Assembly (NCBI GenBank): GCA_964401385.1
Contig: CAYNYF010000068.1
Span: 1 to 24,123 of the forward strand
Direction of reading: 5' to 3'
Source of the DNA: CAYNYF01 sp964401385
GTDB taxonomy: Bacteria; Planctomycetota; Phycisphaerae; SM23-33
Length of the DNA stretch: 24,123 nucleotides
Shown here: positions 6,904 through 14,814 of the stretch, piece by piece
Layout of the letters: every line of letters starts with the position of its first letter
Position numbering within the stretch: the first letter of the stretch is position 1
Translations under genes and position numbers: made by a program
Notes under the pieces: generated by a model
Seen by the model: the letters and a program-made list of their open reading frames with translations, nothing else
Told to the model about the DNA's origin: nothing
The model's database searches: none

Positions 6904-6916
6904 CGGGTACCCCGAT
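6902..6916. promoter_or_regulatory. Perfect inverted repeat overlapping the nuclease start codon
   Basis: ATCGGG (6902-6907) and CCCGAT (6911-6916) form a perfect 6-bp dyad around TAC, and the dyad includes bases of the minus-strand ATG at 6903-6901. No good Shine-Dalgarno sequence is visible upstream. The dyad could be an operator, a translation-limiting hairpin, or chance in GC-rich DNA. Confidence 0.3.
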
Positions 6917-6986
6917 CGGACAAAGCCTACTGAATGCGACGATATGCAGCAAGCGGAAATCTTTCCTTCTTTGCACCTCTTTCTTG

Positions 6987-7136
6987 CATGGGAAAGCATT
7001 TGCGCGCGGGAATGTGAACGCGCCGGCCGGGCGAATCCGATTTCTCCGAGATTTTCTTCTGCCGCCCCGGCCGGGATTTACGCTCTTCGCCCTCCCCATG
7101 CGAAAGCGTTTGCGCGCGCATACGTGAACGCGCCGG
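6987..7136. repeat. Pair of imperfect direct repeats upstream of the nuclease
   Basis: Two copies of about 40 bp, 6987-7026 and 7097-7136, start 110 bp apart. Both run CATG-GAAAGC-TTTGCGCGCG and end GTGAACGCGCCGG, with several scattered differences. They flank an unrelated pyrimidine- and GC-rich segment. They could be a duplicated regulatory module or remnants of a small insertion. Confidence 0.6.
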
Positions 7137-7197
7137 GAGAGTACGGAGGGCGCGCTACACGTGCGCGCCGACGCTCTTTGAAAAGTGCATGAGAGAG

Positions 7198-7519
7198 GCA
7201 CCAGGCACCAGGCACCAGGCAACGGGCAACAGGGAACAGGAACGGCAACGCCGGAAGCAGTAGTCAGTAGCCGGTAGCCAGGAGCCCGGGAAAGACCCAA
7301 AACTGCGAAACAAACCCAATCCGGCCGTCTGGGCAAAGTAGGCAAAAGACAGGGACTAGGGACCAGGGAATAGGGACCAGAAACGGCAAAGGGACTGGGG
7401 ACTTGGGACTCGGGACTAGGGAACGGCAACGGCAACGACAGAATGCGGCACACGGCCGTCTGGGCAAAATGGGTAAGCTGGGGAAGAGAGAGGGACCAGG
7501 CACCAGGCACCAGGCACCA
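7198..7519. repeat. Degenerate heptamer tandem repeats (GGCACCA / GGGACYA family)
   Basis: Consecutive 7-bp units occur in four tracts: GGCACCA x3 then GGCAACG, GGCAACA, GGGAACA (7198-7239); GGGACTA, GGGACCA, GGGAATA, GGGACCA (7352-7379); GGGACTG, GGGACTT, GGGACTC, GGGACTA, GGGAACG (7391-7425); and GGGACCA, GGCACCA x3 (7492-7519). All fit GGSAMYN. They resemble in kind the short tandemly repeated heptamers known from some cyanobacterial genomes. No coding is implied. Confidence 0.8.
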
Positions 7520-7757
7520 CGGAACGGCAACGACGGAGCCCGGGCGTGAACGAAAAATCAAGGTTATCGCACGTCTAAATCCACAGGGCCTTGCAGCCCA
7601 AGGACTTGCGGATTTTGCCTCCGTTCCGAACGGTTCCCAATGGTACTCAATGGTACTCAATGGTTCCCAACGGTACTCAATGGTACTCAATGGTACTCAA
7701 TGGTTGCGAACGGTACAGCTTGGTTCCGGCCGTTTGGGCAAAGTGGGCAAGATAGAG
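7323..7757. repeat. Three dispersed copies of a ~27-bp GGCCGTYTGGGCAAA unit
   Basis: Copies begin at 7323, 7454 and 7728. Each reads GGCCGT(C/T)TGGGCAAA followed by (G/A)T(A/G)GG(C/T)AA, then a purine-rich tail. They lie among the heptamer and decamer tracts at uneven spacing (131 and 274 bp). They may be a dispersed intergenic repeat of this genome. Confidence 0.6.
7621..7730. repeat. Exact 10-bp tandem repeat, about 11 units (TGGTACTCAA / TGGTTCCCAA)
   Basis: Every 10 bases from 7621 a new unit starts: CGGTTCCCAA, TGGTACTCAA, TGGTACTCAA, TGGTTCCCAA, CGGTACTCAA, TGGTACTCAA, TGGTACTCAA, then TGGTTGCGAA, CGGTACAGCT and TGGTTCCGGC as the pattern decays. No insertion or deletion breaks the register. 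The unit TGGTTGCGAA at 7701 is a hybrid with the second decamer array. Confidence 0.9.
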
Positions 7758-7850
7758 AACGCGAATGCGACGAACAACGCGAATTCGCGCGAATGAGAAG
7801 AAGCGAAATACGCAACATATTTGCAAGAAAAGAGTTATGGACATCGGCCC

Positions 7851-7980
7851 CTTTGCGAAACTTTGCGAAACGTTGCGAATCGTTGCGAATCGTTGCGAAA
7901 CGTTGCGAAACGTTGCGAATCGTTGCGAATCTTTGCGAATCTTTGCGAATCGTTGCGTTCCTTTGCGTTCCCTTGGGTTT
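7851..7980. repeat. Exact 10-bp tandem repeat, 13 units (CKTTGCGAAW)
   Basis: Thirteen consecutive units of exactly 10 bp: CTTTGCGAAA twice, then mixtures of CGTTGCGAAT and CGTTGCGAAA, then CTTTGCGAAT twice, ending CGTTGCGTTC, CTTTGCGTTC and CCTTGGGTTT. Positions 3-8 (TTGCGA) are almost invariant while positions 2 and 10 vary. A 10-bp unit repeats each site on the same face of B-DNA. The tract ends about 85 bp beyond the 3' end of the oxidoreductase gene. Confidence 0.92.
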
Positions 7981-8064
7981 TGCTCCCGATGGCTCACTTG
8001 TTGAATTGTGGACTGTTGAACTCCGGCCATGGGCGGGCCAGGCGGGCCGGGCAGGCCGGCAAGC

Positions 8065-9183
8065 CTAGGACTTGGCGTCGAAGCTGGGGATCTCCAACTG
8101 TGCCCCGCCCTTCAAAGCCGATTGGTGGGCCACGATCCCGGGTGCGGTCAGGGCCACGGCCTCGCGGACGCCCACGGCCGGGGGGCGGTCGTGCAGCAGG
8201 GCGTCGACGAACTCGTGGGTCAGGAACGTGTGCGATCCGTCGTGGCCGCTGGCGTGGCGGAGCGGCTCGGGCAGCATGTCCGTCTTCCACCACTGCGGCT
8301 GGTCGTACTGCTCGAGCATGGGCAGCTTCCGCTGGAAGCCGGCGTCGTCGGCCTCGACCTGCTCCGACGGCCGGCGGAGGATGTAGCCCAGGCCGTTGGG
8401 GCTCGGGTCGTAGAACGTGAGGTTCTGGCCGAACCACTGGCCGCGCTCGCAGCCGCCGACGGGGCCCTGCCAGTAGATGCCGACGCGGAAGGAGTTGCCC
8501 GCCTCGGTGGTGAAGAAGGCCGTCTCGTTCCAGAAGGGGTTGCCGTAGGCGTTGTCCTTGAGGATGGGCGAGTCGTCGCCCCAGCCGGTGCAGCTCACCC
8601 GGGTCATTCGCTCGCCGGTCACGCCGGTGAGGTAGGCGGTGCAGTGGGTCGGGTAGTGCATCGGCGGAAAGCCGTACCGCCAGGTGCGGTTGCCGGCGGC
8701 GTCGAAGAACAGCGGCTCCAGGCCGGGGTGGTGGTACTCGGCCTCGGTGTAGAAGATTTGTCCGAACTTGCCTTCCGCGAACCACTTGCGTGCGGAGATG
8801 ACGGACTGATGATACCAGCTCGTCTCGGCCATCATGTAGGTCAGACCGGTTTGCCGGACCGCCTCCAGCAGGAGTTGGCAGTCCTCCAGGCTCGTGGCCG
8901 CCGGCACGGCGGAGATGACGTGCTTGCCCGCGCGGAGGCAGGCGACGGCGTGCCGCACGTGGTCGGGCGCGGGCGTGAAGAGGGCGACGGCGTCGACGCC
9001 GCCGTCTTGGATGAGCCGCTCCAGCGACTCATACGACTTGTCGCACTGGTAGGTCTGCATGAGGTCGGTGCGGCGCTGCGGGTCGAGCTCGGCCACGGCC
9101 GCGACCGTGCAGTCGGGGTGCTCGTGCCACGGAAACTTCTTCCCGAAGCCGCCGCCCACGACGCCCATCCTTACTTTCTTCAT
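8065..9183 (-). CDS. Gfo/Idh/MocA-family oxidoreductase
   Basis: A 372-aa probable NAD(P)-dependent sugar or cyclitol dehydrogenase. Start ATG 9183 has GGGAG about 8 nt upstream and places the Rossmann fold at the N-terminus (RMGVVGGGFGKKF, residues 5-17; AELD at 31-34). The C-terminal alpha/beta domain includes MHYPTHCTAYL (175-185), where family members often carry the catalytic His. The usual EKP motif after GKHV is replaced by SAVPAA (91-96), so the Lys that typically assists catalysis is missing. No signal peptide is visible, so it is probably cytoplasmic. It is divergent from the sulfatase gene with 235 bp between the starts, which suggests joint control and a role in sulfated-glycan or sugar use. 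The substrate is not predictable. Confidence 0.85.
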   Translation of the reverse strand: MKKVRMGVVGGGFGKKFPWHEHPDCTVAAVAELDPQRRTDLMQTYQCDKSYESLERLIQDGGVDAVALFTPAPDHVRHAVACLRAGKHVISAVPAATSLEDCQLLLEAVRQTGLTYMMAETSWYHQSVISARKWFAEGKFGQIFYTEAEYHHPGLEPLFFDAAGNRTWRYGFPPMHYPTHCTAYLTGVTGERMTRVSCTGWGDDSPILKDNAYGNPFWNETAFFTTEAGNSFRVGIYWQGPVGGCERGQWFGQNLTFYDPSPNGLGYILRRPSEQVEADDAGFQRKLPMLEQYDQPQWWKTDMLPEPLRHASGHDGSHTFLTHEFVDALLHDRPPAVGVREAVALTAPGIVAHQSALKGGAQLEIPSFDAKS

Positions 9184-9418
9184 GGTCTGCTCTCCCGCCG
9201 GGTTTGGTCGCGGCTGCCGGCCGTGCGCCCGGGCGCCGGTCCGCCCGCGACAAGAATACCGGCCGGGCCTCCCTGCGTCTCGGAAAATCCTGCCCGTCGT
9301 CGCCGGGCGGGCGAAGCAGTCGCGGGTGTTTTGCGCTTGCAGCGGCCGACGGGGTCGACTTACTTGGCGGCAGCGGCCCCGGCCGGCGGAGGCGCTTTGC
9401 GTGGAAAGGACGCGAGCA
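9184..9418. promoter_or_regulatory. Divergent intergenic region between oxidoreductase and sulfatase genes
   Basis: This 235-bp region must hold the promoters of both divergent genes. Only the ribosome-binding sites are clear: GGGAG before 9183 on the minus strand and GGAAAGGA (about 9405-9412) before ATG 9419. It is very GC-rich with scattered short CG palindromes. I see no convincing -35/-10 pair or operator. Confidence 0.45.
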
Positions 9419-10861
9419 ATGGGCAAGCCGTTGAACGTGCTGTTGATCACGACCGATCAGATGCGGCGCGACCACATGGGCTGCGGCGGCAACCCGGTCA
9501 TCCGCACGCCGAGCTTGGACCGACTGGCCGCGGGCGGGGTGTGCCTGGACCGGGCGTACGTGAGTAATCCCGTGTGCATGCCCAACCGCGCGACCATCGC
9601 CACCGGGCGGCTGCCGCGGAACCACGGCTGCTGGTGCAACGGCGTGGACCTGCCGGACTGCGAGCGGACGATCGCCGACGCGGTGAACGAGCGCGGCTAT
9701 CAGACGGCCTTCTTCGGCAAGCCGCACTTCCGCATCACCGCCAACCGCTTCGACGGCCGGGCGCTGGGGATCGAGTGCGGGCCGGCCTGGGAGCAGGGCG
9801 TCAACGACCCGTCCTGGTGCGGGCCCTACTACGGCTTCCAGTACGTGCAGATCAGCGTCGGCCACGGGTACGCGAACCTCAACCGCGCCCACCTGCACGA
9901 GTGGGTCAAGAAAAACTATCCCGAGGCCCTGGCCCGCCAGTTCGACTGGGAGCAGTCGCCCACCGGCGCCCCCGAGTGCTTCACGCCGCTGTATCCGGCC
10001 GAGGCGCACAGCTCCAACTGGCTGGGCCTGATCGGCGGCGACTACCTCCGCCAGCGGGCCGACGACGGCCGGCCGTTCCTGCTGTGGGTGAGCTTTCCCG
10101 ACCCGCATCACCCCTTCTGCCCGCCACGGCCCTACGACAAGATGTACGACCCCGGACAGGTCGTCATGCCCAGGCTCGCACCGGACTCGCTGGCCGACAA
10201 GCCGCCGCAGTTCCGCGAGCGGGGATGGCGCGAGGATCAGATCCGCGACATGATCGCCCGGACCTACGGCATGGTCACGCTGGTGGACGAGAACGTCGGG
10301 CGCATGCTGGACGTGCTGGTCGAGACGCACCTGGCCGACAGCACCGTCGTCATCTTCACCTCCGACCACGGCGACCTCATGGGCGACATGGGTCTGACGC
10401 ACAAGGGCCCGTGGCTGCTGGAGGGGCTGATCAACGTGCCCATGCTGTGGCGGGTTCCGGGCGGGGCGCGGGCGGCGCGGGCGGAGGGGCTCTTCAGCTC
10501 GGCCGACGTCGCGGCGACGATCCTGGAGCTGCTGGGCGTGGAAGTCCCGCCGGCGATGGACGGCATCGCCCAGGGCGATCTCGTCCGCGGCGGCCCGGGC
10601 AGGCGCGACGCGGCCTTCGTGGAGTACCGCACGCCCGCCGGCGAGAACCTGCGTACGATCGTCACGCCCGACCGGAAGCTGACCTACTACGCCGGCAAGG
10701 AGTACGGGGAGCTATATGACATGGCGGCCGAGCTGCCCGAGGCCCGGAACCTCTACGACGACCCGGCCTTCGCCGCCGAGCGCGCCGGGCTGGAGAAGCG
10801 CCTGCTGGATGAGATGGTCCTCCGCGAGGATTACCGCCGCCAGCCGGTCGCCGGGGCGTGA
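9419..10861 (+). CDS. Sulfatase (formylglycine-dependent, alkaline phosphatase superfamily)
   Basis: A 480-aa type I sulfatase hydrolysing sulfate esters. Start ATG 9419 follows a GGAAAGGA ribosome-binding site; the longer in-frame extension upstream is GC-rich non-coding sequence. The N-terminus NVLLITTDQMRRDH provides the metal Asp (D13). The modification motif is C-M-P-N-R-A-T-I-A-T-G (C53, R57), a CxPxR signature in which Cys would be matured to formylglycine; Asn stands where Ser or Ala is usual. Further active-site blocks are FFGKPHF (K101, H103), SFPDPHHPF (H230, H231), FTSDHGDLMGD (D316, H317) and THKG (K329). No signal peptide is seen, so it may act in the cytoplasm on imported sugars, unlike most exported planctomycete sulfatases. 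A Gfo/Idh/MocA oxidoreductase is its divergent neighbour. The substrate is unknown. Confidence 0.92.
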   Translation: MGKPLNVLLITTDQMRRDHMGCGGNPVIRTPSLDRLAAGGVCLDRAYVSNPVCMPNRATIATGRLPRNHGCWCNGVDLPDCERTIADAVNERGYQTAFFGKPHFRITANRFDGRALGIECGPAWEQGVNDPSWCGPYYGFQYVQISVGHGYANLNRAHLHEWVKKNYPEALARQFDWEQSPTGAPECFTPLYPAEAHSSNWLGLIGGDYLRQRADDGRPFLLWVSFPDPHHPFCPPRPYDKMYDPGQVVMPRLAPDSLADKPPQFRERGWREDQIRDMIARTYGMVTLVDENVGRMLDVLVETHLADSTVVIFTSDHGDLMGDMGLTHKGPWLLEGLINVPMLWRVPGGARAARAEGLFSSADVAATILELLGVEVPPAMDGIAQGDLVRGGPGRRDAAFVEYRTPAGENLRTIVTPDRKLTYYAGKEYGELYDMAAELPEARNLYDDPAFAAERAGLEKRLLDEMVLREDYRRQPVAGA

Positions 10862-10947
10862 GTCATGGGTAAGGCAACCTTGCCGTGGAATGTGGAGAGC
10901 AAAGGCCATCGGCCGGGGCGCCTCGTGGTGAGCGCGGCACGGGCGGG

Positions 10948-11367
10948 TTATGCCGACACGGCCACCGGCTGAGCGGGTATGAGCAGGCGGTGCGGGACGA
11001 GCATGTTCTCCCGCGCGTGGAGAACTGCGACGTGCAATTCGCCGGGGTGCATCAGCGGCTTGAGCAGCAGCTCATCGCCGCCGCGCTGCCAGGCCCGCCA
11101 GGCCTTGGCGAACTGGTCCACGCCGGCCGTCAGGAGGATCGCCGGCCGGGGGCTCAGTCGGCCGAGCCGCTCCAGCAGGTCGCCGTCGCAGCAGTCGCGC
11201 AGCTCGGCGTTGATGATCACCAGGTCCGGACACCAGTGTTCGGCTCGGCGGACGGCCTGGTCGGGTCGGGCCTCGTGGACTGTGATGTCTCCGCGGGCTT
11301 CCAGTGCGTTTCTCGCCTGGGCCAGGAAGTGCCAGTCCGGGTCGACGATGAGGACTTTAAGCGACAT
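10948..11367 (-). CDS. Stand-alone receiver-like protein with altered phosphoacceptor
   Basis: A 139-aa single-domain CheY-like fold. The start MSLKVLIVDPDWHF (ATG 11367) puts the acidic pair where receivers have it; ATG 11388 would add seven residues. Recognisable receiver landmarks are VDPD (acidic pocket), PDLVIINAELRD (strand 3), AILLTAG (Thr of strand 4) and LLLKPL (conserved Lys of strand 5). The residue aligned with the phosphoacceptor Asp is Asn (VIIN), so canonical phosphorylation is unlikely and it may be an atypical receiver signalling by protein contact. No output domain is fused. It is convergent with the sulfatase gene (86 bp between stops) and divergent from the MoxR operon, which it might regulate. 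Confidence 0.72.
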   Translation of the reverse strand: MSLKVLIVDPDWHFLAQARNALEARGDITVHEARPDQAVRRAEHWCPDLVIINAELRDCCDGDLLERLGRLSPRPAILLTAGVDQFAKAWRAWQRGGDELLLKPLMHPGELHVAVLHARENMLVPHRLLIPAQPVAVSA

Positions 11368-11767
11368 AGCCGGTTTCCGTGTTTTCATGCCCTCAACTTT
11401 GAACTACCCGGGTCAGACTTCACGGCCCCAACGGCCGAGACGCGGGATCGTTCCGGGTTGCGATTCGCAGGGACGACGTCCTGGGCTTTCATCGGCTGGG
11501 AAATGGGCCAGCTTGAATTGCGGGCGCAGATCTTGCGTTTTCAGAGACTTGGGGGAAAATATGAATCCGGCCGATACGGCGCCAGCCTGGAAGGGTTTAT
11601 TGTCTCGCCCAGGGATGGGCTGGCGATGAGTAGAGGCAGTGCGCAGAGAGATTGCGCAGCCCTGTCCCGGTTTGAGGCCGCGAATCCCGGGAGCGCGTCG
11701 CGATCGCGCGACCTGAGGGTCTCGACCGGTAAGAATGACTGTACTTTATTGTGACGGAGGCAAGTGA
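11368..11767. promoter_or_regulatory. Divergent region upstream of the MoxR operon
   Basis: 400 bp without a believable gene, between the receiver-like gene (minus) and the first MoxR gene (plus). It should contain the operon promoter. It is less GC-rich than its surroundings, with an AT-richer patch near 11531-11566 and another just before the MoxR gene (ACTTTATTGT, 11743-11752). A small hairpin, GTCGCG-ATCG-CGCGAC, lies at 11697-11712. I cannot point to a confident -35/-10 pair. The GGAGG at 11757-11761 is a good ribosome-binding site for ATG 11768. Confidence 0.45.
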
Positions 11768-12769
11768 ATGGCCGAATTGGATGTTTCCGCCGGGAAGCTC
11801 AAGGAAGTCACTGCGCAGGTGGTGGGGCAACTCAAACAGGTGATCGTCGGTCAAGACGAGGCGATGGAGCAGGTGCTGACGGGCTTTTTCGCCGGAGGCC
11901 ACTGCATGATCACGGGGGTGCCGGGGGTGGCCAAGACGTTGCTGATTTCCTCCCTGGCCAAGATCATGGACCTGACGTTCAAGCGGATCCAGTTCACGCC
12001 GGACCTGATGCCGTCGGACATCACCGGCACGGAGATCCTGGAAGAGGACATCTCGACCGGTCGGCGGGAGCTGCGCTTCGTCCAGGGGCCCGTCTTCGCC
12101 AACATCGTGATGGCCGACGAGATCAACCGCACGCCGCCGAAGACCCAGGCGGCGCTGCTGGAGTCCATGCAGGAAAAGCAGGTCACCCTCGGCGGGCGCA
12201 CGTACCCGCTGGAAGAGCCGTTTTTCGTGCTGGCGACGCAGATCCCCTTCGAGCAGGAGGGGACCTACCCGCTGCCCGAGGCCCAGCAGGACCGGTTCAT
12301 GCTGTCGATCCTGATGGACTATCTCAGTGAAGACGACGAAGTGACCGTCATCAAGAAGTCCACCAGTTGGGGCCAAGTGGAACTCAAGCGGCTGCTGAGC
12401 AAACAGGACCTGCTGGCGTATCAGGAGCTGGTCCTGACGGTGGAGGTGCCGCCGGAACTGGTGGAGTACGCCGTGAGCTTGGTTTCCTCTTCCCGGCCGA
12501 CGGATGCGACCGCCCCGGACTTCGTGAAGGAGTACATCGCCTGGGGGGCCGGGCTGCGGGCTTCGCAGTACATCGCCCTGGGGGCCAAGAGCCGGGCGGC
12601 GCTGTCCGGGCGGATGACCGTCGTGCCCGAGGACATCCAGGCGGTGCTGGCGCCGGTGCTGCGGCACCGCATCGGGCTGAGCTTCCGCGCGGACGTGGAC
12701 AAGGTGACGGTCGAGGACATCATTACTAGGCTGGTCGAGAACATGCCCGTGCCCGCGAGGGTGGGCTAA
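11768..12769 (+). CDS. MoxR-family AAA+ ATPase, first of a tandem pair, altered sensor 1
   Basis: A 333-aa cytoplasmic AAA+ ATPase. Walker A GVPGVAKT (50-57, K56), Walker B VMADEIN (D117, E118), the family block NRTPPKTQAALLESMQEKQVT (120-140) and the YPLPEAQQDRF region (R176) are all present. MoxR proteins usually act as chaperone-like partners of VWA-domain proteins encoded beside them, as here. In the normally invariant sensor-1 segment ATQNPIEQEG it reads ATQIPFEQEG, so the Asn expected at 159 is Ile; the paralogue that follows keeps Asn. The protein may therefore bind ATP but hydrolyse it poorly. It is the first gene of the operon, with GGAGG 7 nt before ATG; the next start is 44 bp after its stop. 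Confidence 0.93.
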   Translation: MAELDVSAGKLKEVTAQVVGQLKQVIVGQDEAMEQVLTGFFAGGHCMITGVPGVAKTLLISSLAKIMDLTFKRIQFTPDLMPSDITGTEILEEDISTGRRELRFVQGPVFANIVMADEINRTPPKTQAALLESMQEKQVTLGGRTYPLEEPFFVLATQIPFEQEGTYPLPEAQQDRFMLSILMDYLSEDDEVTVIKKSTSWGQVELKRLLSKQDLLAYQELVLTVEVPPELVEYAVSLVSSSRPTDATAPDFVKEYIAWGAGLRASQYIALGAKSRAALSGRMTVVPEDIQAVLAPVLRHRIGLSFRADVDKVTVEDIITRLVENMPVPARVG

Positions 12770-12812
12770 GGGCCTTGAGGGTTTCGGCCACGGCAGGTAA
12801 GGATTGTGTACG

Positions 12813-13853
<1,041 letters not shown>

Positions 13854-13860
13854 AGCAGCC

Positions 13861-13882
13861 GCACGGGCCGCCAGGCCCGTGC
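13861..13882 (+). repeat. Perfect hairpin between MoxR-2 and DUF58 genes
   Basis: GCACGGGCC (13861-13869) and GGCCCGTGC (13874-13882) pair perfectly over 9 bp around a GCCA loop, starting 8 bp after the MoxR stop. No T-tract follows, so it is unlikely to end transcription fully. It may stabilise the upstream message or set the ratio of ATPase to downstream products. Confidence 0.6.
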
Positions 13883-13905
13883 CGCATGAGAGTGAGGCGT
13901 CAAGA

Positions 13906-14814
13906 GTGCCTGATCAGCAGACGACCACCTCGTTCAAGTACCTGGATTTCGAGACCCTCTCGCGGATCCGCAACATGCAGCTTCTGGCCAAGACCGTGGT
14001 GGAGGGATTCATCCTCGGGCTGCATCGCAGTCCGTACCGGGGCTTTTCCGTGGAGTTCGCCGAGTACCGGGCGTACGTGCCGGGCGACGAGATCCGCCAC
14101 CTGGACTGGAAGCTCTACGGCAAGACCGACCGGTATTACATCAAGCAGTTCGAGGAAGAGACCAACGTCAACTGCCACATCCTGCTGGATAAAAGCGCCT
14201 CCATGGGCTACGGCTCCAAGAATTTGACCAAGCTCCAGTACGGCTGCTACATGGCGGCCTCGCTGGCGTACTTCATGATGACCCAGCGCGACGCCACCGG
14301 GCTGGTGCTGTTCGATACGGAGATCCGCACGCTGCTTCCGGCCCGGAGCCGGACGGCGCACCTGCACCGGATGCTGGCGGAGCTGGAAAACCTCCAGCCC
14401 GGCGGCAGCACTCGCAGCGGCAAGCCCTTCCACGATCTGGCCGAAGGGGTCAAGAAACGCGGGCTGATCGTGCTGATCTCCGACCTGCTGGACGAGCCCG
14501 ACGACGTGCTCAGCGGGCTGCAACATTTCAAGTTCCTGGGCAACGACGTGATCGTCTTCCACATCGTCGACCCGGCGGAGCTGGAGTTCCCGTTCGATCA
14601 GATCACCGAGTTCGTCGACCCGGAAACCGATGAGCGCGTGCTCACGGCACCTCAATCCGTCCGCCCGCACTACCTGTCGGAAATGGACGAATTCTATGGG
14701 CGGTACCGCCAGGGATGCGCCGATCTAAAGGTGGATTACACCTTGTTTGACACCTCCATGCCGCTGGAGCTGGCGCTGTCGGAGTACCTTTTCAAGCGGA
14801 GCCGAAGCTACTGA
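13906..14814 (+). CDS. DUF58 / VWA-like protein
   Basis: A 302-aa protein that starts at GTG 13906 (GAGG 8 nt upstream), giving the normal length of the DUF58 family; further upstream the frame overlaps MoxR-2. The DUF58 signature is clear: GFSVEFAEYRAYVPGDEIRHLDW with KTDRYYIKQFEEETN following (about 46-87). Next comes a VWA-like fold with an intact MIDAS DKSAS (D95, S97, S99) in HILLDKSASMGYG, a Thr in the GGSTRSGK loop, and an Asp in LISDLLDE. No membrane segment is evident. DUF58 proteins are usual partners of MoxR ATPases, and this order (MoxR, DUF58, BatA-like) matches that conserved cluster. Its stop overlaps the next start by one base (TGATG), implying translational coupling. Confidence 0.92.
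   Translation: MPDQQTTTSFKYLDFETLSRIRNMQLLAKTVVEGFILGLHRSPYRGFSVEFAEYRAYVPGDEIRHLDWKLYGKTDRYYIKQFEEETNVNCHILLDKSASMGYGSKNLTKLQYGCYMAASLAYFMMTQRDATGLVLFDTEIRTLLPARSRTAHLHRMLAELENLQPGGSTRSGKPFHDLAEGVKKRGLIVLISDLLDEPDDVLSGLQHFKFLGNDVIVFHIVDPAELEFPFDQITEFVDPETDERVLTAPQSVRPHYLSEMDEFYGRYRQGCADLKVDYTLFDTSMPLELALSEYLFKRSRSY

Larger units (their letters stand above)
6904..8064. other. 1.16-kb gene-free stretch rich in short tandem repeats
   Basis: Between the nuclease start and the oxidoreductase stop I find no believable gene. The reading frames here run through repeats (period 7 or 10, not 3) or consist of low-complexity Arg/Pro/Ser sequence. The stretch holds a pair of imperfect 40-bp direct repeats (6987-7026, 7097-7136), degenerate heptamer tracts (7198-7519), three dispersed copies of a GGCCGTYTGGGCAAARTRGG-like unit, and two exact 10-bp tandem arrays (7621-7730, 7851-7980). 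Any promoter of the nuclease should lie near its right-hand neighbour at 6917-7000, but I see no clear element. Confidence 0.75.

Noticed and set aside
4116..6999. IS200/IS605-type transposon carrying IscB
   Set aside because: No TnpA (Y1 transposase) gene is present and no certain left and right ends are visible; the twin hairpins leave a weak possibility, noted separately.
6904..6999. Longer nuclease start at ATG 6999
   Set aside because: The 32 added residues resemble neither a PLMP domain nor other IscB N-termini and run into the 40-bp direct repeat; RuvC-I at residue 8 from ATG 6903 matches Cas9-like proteins.
7640..8068. Reading frames through the decamer repeats on both strands
   Set aside because: They are open only because a 10-bp unit lacking stops repeats; products are simple periodic peptides and no ribosome-binding site is present.
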